A DNA stretch of 11,512 nt. Source: Bacteroidia bacterium (GTDB lineage Bacteria; Bacteroidota; Bacteroidia; Bacteroidales; Azobacteroidaceae). The stretch's first letter is position 1, and the number at the start of each line of letters is the position of its first letter. The DNA is taken from contig BNTW01000085.1 in NCBI GenBank assembly GCA_025996895.1, positions 1-11,512 on the forward strand, written 5' to 3'. Both the position numbers and the translations under genes were made by a program. Under the pieces are notes generated by a model. The model made no database searches, was not told where the DNA came from, and saw only the letters and a list, made by a program, of their open reading frames with translations. Shown here piece by piece: positions 1 to 7,460 of the stretch.

Positions 1-51
1 GTAATTTAGCACCCGAATTTCTTCTTCGGATAAATTCATTTGAATAAGCAT
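1..51 (-). CDS. 5' end of an unidentified gene, cut by window edge
   Basis: On the minus strand an ATG at 51 (or a second in-frame ATG at 39) opens a frame that runs off the left edge. Its 17 visible residues read MLIQMNLSEEEIRVLNY. An in-frame TAA at 58-60 lies just upstream, so the start is inside this window. The acidic SEEE run is all that can be seen and no family can be named. The start codon sits inside the left arm of the inverted repeat at 42-90. It may be the N-terminus of a real gene or chance coding potential. Confidence 0.25.
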   Translation of the reverse strand, partial: MLIQMNLSEEEIRVLNY

Positions 52-90
52 ACTGCATTACTGTGAGAGGTTTTGCAAATATGCTTATTC
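42..90. repeat. Short inverted repeat, 11-bp perfect arms
   Basis: GAATAAGCATA at 42-52 is the exact reverse complement of TATGCTTATTC at 80-90, with a 27-base spacer. The left arm contains the ATG of the minus-strand reading frame at 51. The arms lie just before the recombinase remnant. They could be a recombination scar, a hairpin in a leader, or a regulator site; the sequence does not decide between these. Confidence 0.45.
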
Positions 91-112
91 TTTTTCTATT
101 GCACAAATCTAT

Positions 113-286
113 ACCGAGCGAAGTATAGGACGCCCCAAAGGCAGCAAGTCGAAAGTCAAAAAACTCACAGGCAAAGAGGCGGAAATCAAAAACCTGATCG
201 AAAAGAAAGTTTCCAAATCGGCAATCGCACGGATTTTAGACGTGCATCGGCTCACGGTTACAGACTTTGTGAAAACTATGCATTGA
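113..286 (+). pseudogene. C-terminal remnant of a serine recombinase (resolvase/invertase type)
   Basis: The frame ending with TGA at 284-286 reads TERSIGRPKGSKSKVKKLTG, followed by an acidic-basic helix and a helix-turn-helix that includes KSAIARILDVHRLTVTDFV. The GRPKG hinge followed by a short Hin-type helix-turn-helix is typical of the DNA-binding tail of resolvase/invertase-family serine recombinases. The catalytic domain, with its nucleophilic serine and arginines, is missing: an in-frame stop lies at 41-43, and no start codon exists until the penultimate codon. Residues before about 113 do not resemble the family. I read it as a truncated, non-functional leftover of a mobile element or inversion system. 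The overlapping 89-codon frame at 73-342 is a shadow of it. Confidence 0.6.
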
Positions 287-299
287 TTTATTTGCCGGT

Positions 300-334
300 T
301 TTGCTTTCATTTTTAATTTGTTTTTTTATCTTTG
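300..334 (+). promoter_or_regulatory. Candidate Bacteroidetes promoter for the peptide-transport operon
   Basis: TATCTTTG at 327-334 matches the Bacteroidetes -7 consensus TAnnTTTG exactly, 39 bases before the POT start codon. The nearest upstream TTTG (300-303) leaves a 23-base spacer, a little longer than the usual 19-21, so the -33 half is weak. No other strong -7 match precedes the gene. Confidence 0.4.
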
Positions 335-373
335 CCAAATAAAAGATTATTAATATTAACAACTTAATAAATT

Positions 374-2038
374 ATGTTTAAAAATCATCCAAAAGGCTTA
401 TATGCCTTAGCGTTAGCTAATACCGGCGAACGGTTTGGCTATTATACCATGTTGGCAATTTTTGTGTTGTTTATTCAAGCAAAGTTTGGTTTGTCCGCTA
501 CGGTTACCGGACAAATTTTCGGTATTTTTCTTGGCTTGGTTTATTTTTTACCCGTCATCGGTGGGCTGATTGCCGATAATTGGTGGGGTTACGGCAAAAC
601 CGTTACGGTCGGTATTGTTGTCATGTTTCTCGGCTATCTTTTGATGGCTATTCCGGGAATGGGAATGCCTGTGCTGATTGGCGCACTGTTTATCATTGCG
701 CTTGGTACGGGACTTTTCAAAGGAAATTTGCAGGTTTTGGTGGGCAATCTTTATGATGACCCGAAATACAGAAGCCGGCGCGACCCGGGTTTTTCACTAT
801 TTTATATGGCCATCAATATTGGTGCAATGTTTGCTCCTCGCGCGGCGACTGAAGTGGTCAATTTCTTTATGGGGAAAGCCGGATTGCATTATGTGGCCGA
901 TATTCCCGCTTTGGCACACCAATTTATCGGCGGAACTATCACCACGGAAGGAACAGCCAAACTCACGAATCTAATGGCCGGTCAGGGCGCGCAATTTACC
1001 GATTTGGCTAATTTTAGCCAGCAATATATTGATAATTTGTCTGCTTCGTATAACTACGGCTTCGGTGTTGCCTGCATTTCACTGATTGTTTCCATGCTTA
1101 TTTATTTATTTTCTAAAAAACTGTTTAAACACGCCGACTTCAACGCCAAGCAGAAAACAGCTGCAGGCGTTGTGGAAGAAGTGGAATTGACCGCAAAGCA
1201 AACCAAAGAACGTATCGTGGCACTTGGATTGGTATTTGCAGTAGTGATTTTCTTCTGGATGTCGTTTCACCAAAACGGCCTGACAATGACTTATTTTGCC
1301 CGCGATTACACCCAAAGTTTTGTCGATGGCTGGACGCGGATAGGTATGGACGTTCTTAATCTGGCGTTGATTTGTGTCGGAATTTACGCACTTTTCAGCA
1401 TTTTCCAATCGGAAAAATTAAGGGGAAAATTGATTTCCGTTGCGGTTTTGGCCGGTGCAGCAGGATTAGTTGCCTGGCGGTACGGTTTGATGGACACAAC
1501 GATTAAAATTGAGCCGCAAATTTTCCAGCAGTTTAATCCGTTCTTTGTGGTGGCACTTACGCCGTTCTCTATTGCTATTTTCGGTTGGTTGGAAAAAATA
1601 AAAAAAGAGCCTTCCACGCCACGCAAAATCGGTTACGGAATGTTGGTTGCCGCTGCGGGATTTGCTATTTTGGCGGTCGCTTCGTTCGGGTTGAAATCGC
1701 CTGCCGAACTCAAAGGCGTTGGCGGAGTAAGCGATATTTTATTAAATCCTAACTGGCTAATCAGCACATATTTAACACTAACTTTTGCCGAATTATTGTT
1801 AAGCCCGATGGGTATTTCTTTTGTTACGAAAGTCGCGCCGCCCAAATATAAAGGCTTGATGATGGGCGGTTGGTTTGCTGCAACGGCGGTCGGCAATTAT
1901 TTGACTTCGGTTATTGCAGCCATTTGGGAAAGTTCAATTCCGTTGTGGATGGTCTGGGGCGTGTTGATTATCTGCTGTCTGCTGTCTGCTGTTTTCCTCT
2001 TCTCCATGATGAAACACTTGGAAAAGGCAACGAAATAA
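374..2038 (+). CDS. POT/PTR2-family proton-coupled oligopeptide transporter
   Basis: Inner-membrane major-facilitator protein that should import di- and tripeptides with protons. It has 554 residues, longer than the roughly 450-500 usual in bacterial POTs. Family marks are the N-terminal NTGERFGYY (16-24), the PTR2 signature FYMAINIGAMFAP (143-155), FFWMSFHQNG in the first helix of the second half (293-302), and AELLLSPMG (472-480) with its conserved Glu473. Many hydrophobic helices cover the whole length. A long polar segment at about 160-225, after the PTR2 signature, explains the extra length. The first Glu of the family's ExxER proton-coupling motif is Asn16 here; Glu19 and Arg20 are kept. 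It is the first gene of a three-gene plus-strand operon, 39 bases before the OPT gene. Family is certain; substrate is inferred. Confidence 0.93.
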   Translation: MFKNHPKGLYALALANTGERFGYYTMLAIFVLFIQAKFGLSATVTGQIFGIFLGLVYFLPVIGGLIADNWWGYGKTVTVGIVVMFLGYLLMAIPGMGMPVLIGALFIIALGTGLFKGNLQVLVGNLYDDPKYRSRRDPGFSLFYMAINIGAMFAPRAATEVVNFFMGKAGLHYVADIPALAHQFIGGTITTEGTAKLTNLMAGQGAQFTDLANFSQQYIDNLSASYNYGFGVACISLIVSMLIYLFSKKLFKHADFNAKQKTAAGVVEEVELTAKQTKERIVALGLVFAVVIFFWMSFHQNGLTMTYFARDYTQSFVDGWTRIGMDVLNLALICVGIYALFSIFQSEKLRGKLISVAVLAGAAGLVAWRYGLMDTTIKIEPQIFQQFNPFFVVALTPFSIAIFGWLEKIKKEPSTPRKIGYGMLVAAAGFAILAVASFGLKSPAELKGVGGVSDILLNPNWLISTYLTLTFAELLLSPMGISFVTKVAPPKYKGLMMGGWFAATAVGNYLTSVIAAIWESSIPLWMVWGVLIICCLLSAVFLFSMMKHLEKATK

Positions 2039-2077
2039 AAGTAGTGAAACGATATTATTTTATAAACTAATTATATT

Positions 2078-4114
2078 ATGTCAGAGCAGAAAAAATTCAC
2101 TCCTTTTGTGCCGGCAGATACGGACATGAAAGAATTTACCGTACGGGCGTTACTCATCGGTTTAGTGTTGGCGGTTGTTTTGGGTGCAGCTAATGCGTAT
2201 TTAGGGTTGAAAGCCGGTATGACGATTGCTGCAACTTATCCGGCGGCAGTTATCGGAATGGCAGTCTTGCGCTTCTTTAAAGGCAGCATTTTAGAAGAAA
2301 ATTTTACCCGTACGGTTGGCTCTATCGGCGAATCGGTGGCTGCGGGTGCAATTTTCACACTTCCCGCTTTCTACATTGCGGGCGTTTGGAGTGGCGAAGA
2401 ATTTAGTTCGTTGAGCAGTTATTTGACGGCTTCGCTGATTTTGGTTACAGGTGGTACGCTCGGTGTTTTGTTTGTGGCGTTACTTCGCCGTGTGATGGTA
2501 GAAGATAAAGAATTGCCTTTTCCCGAAAGTGTGGCGGCAGCCGAAATCCACAAAACCGGACGAAGCGGTGCCGGTGGATCGAAATATCTGTTTTCGGCAA
2601 TGATTGCCGGTGCATTAGTCAAAATTGCGGGTGACTTGCGGATATTTGCGACCGAATGGACGCATTTCTTCAAAGCCGGAACAGCGAGTTTTGCCAAAGG
2701 AAAAGCTGCTTTAGATGGCGGTTTCCTGGCCAGCGGCCCAACGATCAGCCCTGCCTATTTAGGTGTCGGTTATATTATTGGGCCTCGACTTTCCGCATTG
2801 AATTTCAGCGGCTCGATGCTGGCGTGGGGATTGATGGTGCCTGCTTTGCTGATGGTGCTGGGCAGTTCATTTGTGGATAGCCTGCAACTGACGATTAATA
2901 ACGAAGTGTATGATTCGAGTTCGTTGCTCGCATGGGAAAATGCAGCCAATATCGTGTGGCGCGAAGTGGTTCGTATTATTGCTATCGGCGGAATGTTGGT
3001 TGCGGCTTGCTTTACATTGTATCGCATGCGTAACAGTCTGGGAACAGGCCTAAAACGTTCGGTCAAAGATTTGAAACGTGCTACACAAGGCTCTGCCGAC
3101 CATATAGAACGTACCGAAAAAGACCTGAAATCGGCTTGGATTTTGATAGGTATTTGTATAGCGGCCGTATTGACATTTATTATTACTTATTTTATTTTCC
3201 ATACGTCGATTTTGGTGGCTCTTGTCGCTTCGACCGTAATGATTGTGTTGGCGTTTTTCTTTGCTGCCGTATCCGGCTATCTGGTGGGAATTATAGGCTC
3301 GAGCAACAACCCGATTAGCGGCCTGACTTTGACGGCTTTGGTAGTAACTGCCTTAATTTTAGTTGCTTGCGGTGTAAAAGGAAGCAGTGGTGGCGTCGCA
3401 GCAGTGTTGGGTATTGCAGCGATTGTCTGTGTGGCAGCGGCGGTAGGCGGTGAAATGTTTCAGGATTTGAAGGCCGGACACATTCTCGGTGGTACGCCCT
3501 GGAAAATGCAGATTGGCGATATTCTCGGCGTGATTTTAGCGGGCTTTGTGATGTTTGGCGTGTTAATCATTCTCAATCAGGGAGATATAAACTTGGGTGC
3601 GCACGCCGAAATCCCTTACGAGGGTGGTTTTGGAAGCAAAACACTTTCCGCTCCGCAAGCCGGATTAATGGCGGCACTTTCGCAGGGAATTATCGGTGGA
3701 CAAATGGCTTGGGCGTTGATTATCGCGGGAATGCTATTAGGAGTAGCGTTTATTTTAATGGAAATCAAAAGTCCGATGTTGATTTTCGTGGGCATGTATC
3801 TGCCGTTCAGCACCGTATTTGCGATTTTTATCGGCGGGCTGATGAAAGGAATTTTAGATTGGCAAGTTGCACGCAGAAAATACAACGCAGGACAGTTGGC
3901 GACAGTGGAAAATACCGGTGTCTTGCTCGCTTCGGGAATGATTGCCGGCGAAGCCCTGATGGGTTTGGTAGTAGCTGTTTTCGCCATGTTCAACATCTTC
4001 TTTTCCAATATGTTGCCGATTCAACATCCGTCTTATATTATCGGATTGATTATTGTTATTGTTATCGGATACTTTTTAGTAACGGTACCGTTAAAGAATA
4101 AAAATAAAAGCTGA
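2078..4114 (+). CDS. OPT-family oligopeptide transporter
   Basis: A 678-residue multi-helix inner-membrane protein of the oligopeptide transporter (OPT) family, unrelated in fold to the POT protein before it. Diagnostic stretches are NAYLGLKAGMTIAATYPAAV (39-58), RTVGSIGESVAAGAIFTLPA (78-97), and LPFPESVAAAEIHKTGR (146-162). Hydrophobic segments continue to the C-terminus, which ends in a short basic tail. Length fits the prokaryotic OPT group. Family members move oligopeptides or, in the related YSL branch, metal chelates, so peptide import is likely but the exact substrate is unknown. The ATG comes 39 bases after the POT stop without an intervening terminator. The TGA stop overlaps the ATG of the PqqD-like gene, which suggests one transcript and coupled translation. 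Confidence 0.92.
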   Translation: MSEQKKFTPFVPADTDMKEFTVRALLIGLVLAVVLGAANAYLGLKAGMTIAATYPAAVIGMAVLRFFKGSILEENFTRTVGSIGESVAAGAIFTLPAFYIAGVWSGEEFSSLSSYLTASLILVTGGTLGVLFVALLRRVMVEDKELPFPESVAAAEIHKTGRSGAGGSKYLFSAMIAGALVKIAGDLRIFATEWTHFFKAGTASFAKGKAALDGGFLASGPTISPAYLGVGYIIGPRLSALNFSGSMLAWGLMVPALLMVLGSSFVDSLQLTINNEVYDSSSLLAWENAANIVWREVVRIIAIGGMLVAACFTLYRMRNSLGTGLKRSVKDLKRATQGSADHIERTEKDLKSAWILIGICIAAVLTFIITYFIFHTSILVALVASTVMIVLAFFFAAVSGYLVGIIGSSNNPISGLTLTALVVTALILVACGVKGSSGGVAAVLGIAAIVCVAAAVGGEMFQDLKAGHILGGTPWKMQIGDILGVILAGFVMFGVLIILNQGDINLGAHAEIPYEGGFGSKTLSAPQAGLMAALSQGIIGGQMAWALIIAGMLLGVAFILMEIKSPMLIFVGMYLPFSTVFAIFIGGLMKGILDWQVARRKYNAGQLATVENTGVLLASGMIAGEALMGLVVAVFAMFNIFFSNMLPIQHPSYIIGLIIVIVIGYFLVTVPLKNKNKS

Positions 4115-4449
4115 TGGCGAAAGAGAAAGTCAATTTTTTCGACCTTGTTCCGGTTATCAGCGAACACATTACGACTGAAAAGGAGGGTGGACTATCGGGG
4201 ATAGCCTTCCCTCGCTTCAGGAGTAAGTTTATGCAGAAATATTTTGTTCCGAAAAACAAGTCGGCCATCATCCGCATTCGTCTGGATGAACACGGCACAG
4301 CCGTTTGGGATTTAATCGACGGCAAACGGACAGTCACAGAAATCACCGAATTACTGGCAGAACATTTTAATCACGAAGAAAATTATGAATATCGAATTTT
4401 AACGTTTTTGGTACAGTTATTGAAGCAGGGATTTATTGTGACTAAATAA
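4114..4449 (+). CDS. PqqD-family (RRE-like) small protein
   Basis: A 111-residue soluble protein. Residues about 57-111 match the PqqD winged-helix fold: LDEHGTAVWDLIDGKRTVTE (57-76), a helix ending LLAEHF, then a final helix with FLVQLLKQGFI. Characterised PqqD proteins bind a precursor peptide and present it to a radical SAM enzyme, and the same fold is the recognition element of many RiPP enzymes. Here there is no radical SAM enzyme, precursor peptide or peptidase nearby. The N-terminal 50 residues (basic, FPRFRSKFMQKYFVP) are additional and carry no transmembrane helix or signal peptide. Its ATG shares one base with the OPT stop (TGATG), so it is probably made together with the two peptide transporters and may serve them. 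That role is inference. Confidence 0.8.
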   Translation: MAKEKVNFFDLVPVISEHITTEKEGGLSGIAFPRFRSKFMQKYFVPKNKSAIIRIRLDEHGTAVWDLIDGKRTVTEITELLAEHFNHEENYEYRILTFLVQLLKQGFIVTK

Positions 4450-4460
4450 TTCTACGCATC

Positions 4461-4490
4461 AGAGGGGTGTAATCATTTCATTACCCCTCT
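4461..4490. terminator. Hairpin between convergent genes
   Basis: AGAGGGG (4461-4467) pairs with CCCCTCT (4484-4490), and an inner TAAT/ATTA pairing sits above a two-base bulge. On the plus strand the stem is followed by ATATTTTCTT, giving a Rho-independent terminator for the peptide-transport operon 12 bases after the last stop. The hairpin also includes the TAA of the opposing RNA ligase gene (4481-4483). There is no T-run on the minus side, so termination in that direction is less certain. Confidence 0.7.
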
Positions 4491-5848
4491 ATATTTTCTT
4501 CGCCTTTGTCCAATTGTTCGGTTTCTTTCAATAAAAACGCTTTGCTTTTGAGTTTGAATGCCTCACCGGTTTCGATAATCCGTACCACAATTCCTTCGGC
4601 AGGGACGTTGTTTTTACACATAAAACATCGTTTTTCCAGATAAAAACGGGGGTCGTTTTTAATGGCTTCGTAAAGATGTTGCCGCCACGAGGCAAGATTT
4701 GCCGCTTTTTCTTCTTCCCTGCTGTCTTCGGCAGGCTCATTGAAAGCATAGAAATCGGTTGCCTTGCCCGACGCCAAGAACGGAACGGCATCTAATCCGT
4801 TGTTTTTGCACCAAACAGCCACTTCAAACGGATTCATTTCGGTTACCACGCCGTTTTTATTCGTATTCGTAACACGGTAAATGAACAAGCCGTAATTTTT
4901 ATTTACGAAATATTCCTTGCCTTCGGGCGGCGTAAAACCGTAATCATATTCGCCCTGAATGCCGCCACCATTCGGTAAATAGCCGACAATCTCACCGTAA
5001 ATAGTCAAACCATTCGTCAATTTTCCCTGCAACACATCGGTATACACCCGCGTCCAAATATCGTCTTCGTAAAACACTCTATCCACTTTCTTGTATTTGG
5101 GTGTCTTGATAACTCGCCGGCTCGACCAAACATCGTGGTAAGATTCGTTTCCACCGAGAAATTTATTGGCAAACCATATCGCCGGACGCCAGCTGAATTT
5201 CTTTACCAGCACGCACCCCGCACAAATAGAGGTGCCATGCAATTTATAGGAAATATGCAGGGAATAGGGAGGTAAAATCCGTTCCAGATTATTATCCAAC
5301 CATTCGGTTTCGTAATGGAAACGCCATTGCTTCTCAACGATTTTTTCCGACAAATTTTTTCGGCGGTGGTATTTTTGCCCTTTCTGCTCTCTGTGCTTAA
5401 TGACGTATTTTTCGCATATCCTAACACCATTAATGGTATCAAAACATTCGACTTGAGCTATTTCCGATAACAAATCCGCATTATCCGGTTGCAGAAAAGT
5501 GAAATGAGTCAGCGGAACGATGAAGCCTTTACTTACCACGCCGCGCAGACGGATTGCCCGGACTCGTCCGTGTTTGTCGAACATTCCGGTCTTTTCGGGG
5601 TCTTTATTTTCGCCCTGTCCTTTACGGTACAAACTGTTAGTCGTCAGGAAAAGTGGATTTATCTTACATTCAATAGGAAATAACACGACCTTATCGCCGG
5701 TTTGGGTGTTCAAATCGACAATCACATCTTCGCCATTGACAACGGCGATTTTCAGCCGGTCGGCATTCGGATGCGGCTTCAATTCGGTAATCGTAATCGG
5801 GCGTGCCGCATAGTTTTTGTTTTCGGATTTTTGTTCAATAGTTTTCAT
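4481..5848 (-). CDS. ATP-dependent RNA ligase, DRB0094/Rnl5-like family
   Basis: A 455-residue ligase of the covalent nucleotidyltransferase superfamily. Motif I is KLHGTS with the AMP-accepting Lys202. SSRRVIK (242-248) follows, then YGEIVGY with Glu286 (motif III), YGLFIYRV (motif IIIa, about 319-326), EGIVVRI with Glu418 (motif IV), and KLKSK with Lys432/Lys434 (motif V). Residues 1 to about 145 form an N-terminal module resembling the OB-fold module of Deinococcus RNA ligase DRB0094, with HPNADRLKIA and RLRGVVSKGFIVPL. Every catalytic motif is present, so it should be active, joining 3'-OH/5'-phosphate RNA ends, probably nicks. It is about 110 residues longer than the Deinococcus enzyme as I recall it, mainly in the catalytic half. 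The gene stands alone, converging on the peptide operon and beginning 20 bases after the xylose-operon terminator. Its own promoter is not evident. Its biological substrate is unknown. Confidence 0.85.
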   Translation of the reverse strand: MKTIEQKSENKNYAARPITITELKPHPNADRLKIAVVNGEDVIVDLNTQTGDKVVLFPIECKINPLFLTTNSLYRKGQGENKDPEKTGMFDKHGRVRAIRLRGVVSKGFIVPLTHFTFLQPDNADLLSEIAQVECFDTINGVRICEKYVIKHREQKGQKYHRRKNLSEKIVEKQWRFHYETEWLDNNLERILPPYSLHISYKLHGTSICAGCVLVKKFSWRPAIWFANKFLGGNESYHDVWSSRRVIKTPKYKKVDRVFYEDDIWTRVYTDVLQGKLTNGLTIYGEIVGYLPNGGGIQGEYDYGFTPPEGKEYFVNKNYGLFIYRVTNTNKNGVVTEMNPFEVAVWCKNNGLDAVPFLASGKATDFYAFNEPAEDSREEEKAANLASWRQHLYEAIKNDPRFYLEKRCFMCKNNVPAEGIVVRIIETGEAFKLKSKAFLLKETEQLDKGEENIEG

Positions 5849-5867
5849 AAAATTTTCAATGTTATAA

Positions 5868-5910
5868 AAATACAGGAGATGTCCTTGATTTTAGACAGCC
5901 TCCTGTATTT
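5868..5910 (-). terminator. Rho-independent terminator of the xylose operon
   Basis: AAATACAGGAG (5868-5878) and CTCCTGTATTT (5900-5910) are perfect 11-bp arms. An inner TGTC/GACA pair extends the stem over the loop. On the minus strand the hairpin lies about 20 bases after the xylE stop and is followed by TTTTTAT. On the plus strand it is followed by ATTATTTTTT, so it could stop traffic both ways. Confidence 0.8.
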
Positions 5911-5930
5911 ATTATTTTTTGGAGAAATAA

Positions 5931-7334
5931 TTATTTTCTCCAAAGTTTGCTCATATCTTCCAGCGTTTTGCCTTTGGTTTCCGGCACCCATTTCCATACA
6001 AACAAAGCGGCCAATACGCACACAGTTCCATACAAACCGTAGGCAAGCATCGGGCTGAAATCGTACATAGGCGGGAAAGTCGATGAAACAATGAAGTTGA
6101 ATACCCATTGGAAAGCAACCGCAATCGCTACGGCTTTACCGCGAATGGTGTTCGGGAAAATTTCGGAGATTAACACCCAGCAAATCGGCCCCCACGACAT
6201 CATGAAGAATGCGGCATAAACGATAATGCTCAATACGGGAACAATGCCCTTCACCGCGAAATTATCGCAAAGTGCTACGGCAAACGCACCGGCTGCCATA
6301 CCGATTGAACCGATAATCAATAAAGGTTTGCGTCCGAATTTATCAACCGTTACAATGGCAACCACCGTAAATATGATATTTACAACTCCCATGATGACAG
6401 TTTGCATCATACCGCCACCTTCTGCGCCGGCACTTTCAAAAATGCGCGGTGCATAATACAATACGGCATTTATACCGATAGCTTGTTGAAATACAGACAA
6501 TAAAATACCGATGATGACCACAGTGACACCGTAAGCAAACAGTTTTTCTGTTTTTTCTTTAGAGGTTGCTTCGATTTCACCAAGGATTTCTTTCGCTTTT
6601 TTAGCACCGTTGATTTTTGTCAATACGTTTAATGCTTCCGGAGCCTGACCAATCAAGACCAAGTAACGAGGCGTTTTCGGTATAAAGAATAGGAGTATTC
6701 CAAATATTCCTGCTACATAAGCTTCTGAGCCAAACATATAACGCCAACCGGTGGATACTACCCATGGATCGGAAACGTCATTAACATGATTGCCTAAAAT
6801 TAAGTAGTTGACGAAATACACTACCAACATACCGAAGATAATGGCAAACTGGTTGCAGGAAACCAAGGTGCCCCGAATATTGGAAGGAGCAATTTCCGCA
6901 ATGTACATCGGTACAACGGCTGAAGCCAAACCTACACCGATACCGCCTAAGATGCGATACAAATTAAAGGCGATCAACAAATTAAAAGAGGCATCTCCCT
7001 TATTAAAGAATAGAAATTCCGGATAATAAGAGCCTAAGGCAGATAAGAAGAACAAGACGGATGCGATACGCAACGAGTTGCGCCGTCCGAACTTAGAGGC
7101 GAACAATCCGGAAATGGCTCCACCCAATACGCAACCAATCAATGCGCTTGCCGCAGTAAACCCGTGCCAACCCTTCGTGTAAGTAAAATCGATTGCTTGT
7201 TGAAAGAAGCCTTCCAAGCCTTTTTCAGCTCCGGAAATAACGGCAGTATCGTATCCGAATAACAATCCGCCCAAAGTGGCGACTAAAGTAATCGGAATGA
7301 TATAACTTAAATTAAAACCATTTTTATTTCCCAT
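5931..7334 (-). CDS. xylE: D-xylose:H+ symporter (sugar porter family MFS)
   Basis: A 12-helix inner-membrane sugar porter importing xylose with a proton. Numbering from the ATG at 7334 (467 residues), marks are GGLLFGYDTAVISG (22-35) with proton-coupling Asp29 (E. coli XylE Asp27), FGRR (82-85), PKTPRYL (219-225), QQAIGINAVLYYAP (283-296) with the sugar-binding Gln283/Gln284/Asn289 equivalents, DKFGRKPLL (331-339), SWGPICWVL (380-388), and the closing PETKG (451-455). The frame stays open to an ATG at 7415, but those 27 extra codons, including an ATG at 7358, mostly come from the palindromic repeat at 7354-7453 and encode IIRGLRVKPAMT, the usual spurious translation of such repeats. I therefore place the start at 7334. 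It is the last gene of the xylose operon, right before the terminator. Glucose or arabinose transport is possible, but the context favours xylose. Confidence 0.88.
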   Translation of the reverse strand: MGNKNGFNLSYIIPITLVATLGGLLFGYDTAVISGAEKGLEGFFQQAIDFTYTKGWHGFTAASALIGCVLGGAISGLFASKFGRRNSLRIASVLFFLSALGSYYPEFLFFNKGDASFNLLIAFNLYRILGGIGVGLASAVVPMYIAEIAPSNIRGTLVSCNQFAIIFGMLVVYFVNYLILGNHVNDVSDPWVVSTGWRYMFGSEAYVAGIFGILLFFIPKTPRYLVLIGQAPEALNVLTKINGAKKAKEILGEIEATSKEKTEKLFAYGVTVVIIGILLSVFQQAIGINAVLYYAPRIFESAGAEGGGMMQTVIMGVVNIIFTVVAIVTVDKFGRKPLLIIGSIGMAAGAFAVALCDNFAVKGIVPVLSIIVYAAFFMMSWGPICWVLISEIFPNTIRGKAVAIAVAFQWVFNFIVSSTFPPMYDFSPMLAYGLYGTVCVLAALFVWKWVPETKGKTLEDMSKLWRK

Positions 7335-7353
7335 GATAATATTGTTATTACTT

Positions 7354-7453
7354 GTCATTGCGGGCTTGACCCGCAATCCCCTGATAATCGTTAATTTGTA
7401 TTTAACGTAATTCATGGGATTGCGGATCTTCGCTGCGCTACGCCCGCAATGAC
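7354..7453. repeat. Palindromic repetitive element (REP/MITE-like), xylA-xylE gap
   Basis: The outer ends GTCATTGCGGG (7354-7364) and CCCGCAATGAC (7443-7453) are perfect inverted repeats. Each half folds on itself: ATTGCGGG/CCCGCAAT on the left, and ATTGCGG/CCGCAAT around a CGCTGCGC-rich loop on the right. CGTTAA/TTAACG forms a central hairpin. Such GTCATTGCGGGCTTGACCCGC-type repeats are scattered in many bacterial genomes and have no coding content. Transcribed within the operon it would form a large stem structure between xylA and xylE and could slow RNA decay or reduce readthrough into xylE. Confidence 0.8.
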
Positions 7454-7460
7454 AGACGTT

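Noticed and set aside
73..342. 89-codon plus-strand reading frame
   Set aside because: It is out of phase with the recombinase remnant at 113-286 and has no family-like composition; it is a shadow.
2625..2645. ATTGCGGG-containing stretch resembling the palindromic repeat
   Set aside because: It is in-frame coding sequence of the OPT gene and lacks the inverted partner; chance resemblance.
3616..4101. 130-codon frames on both strands inside the OPT gene
   Set aside because: Shadows of the OPT reading frame with no domain signal.
5849..5866. TAACATTG on the minus strand as RNA ligase promoter
   Set aside because: One base off the -7 consensus and no TTTG at the correct distance, so not supported.
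7335..7415. N-terminal extension of XylE to the ATG at 7415
   Set aside because: Most of its codons come from the palindromic repeat, and GLRVKPAMT is a typical spurious repeat translation; the sugar-porter match begins after 7334.
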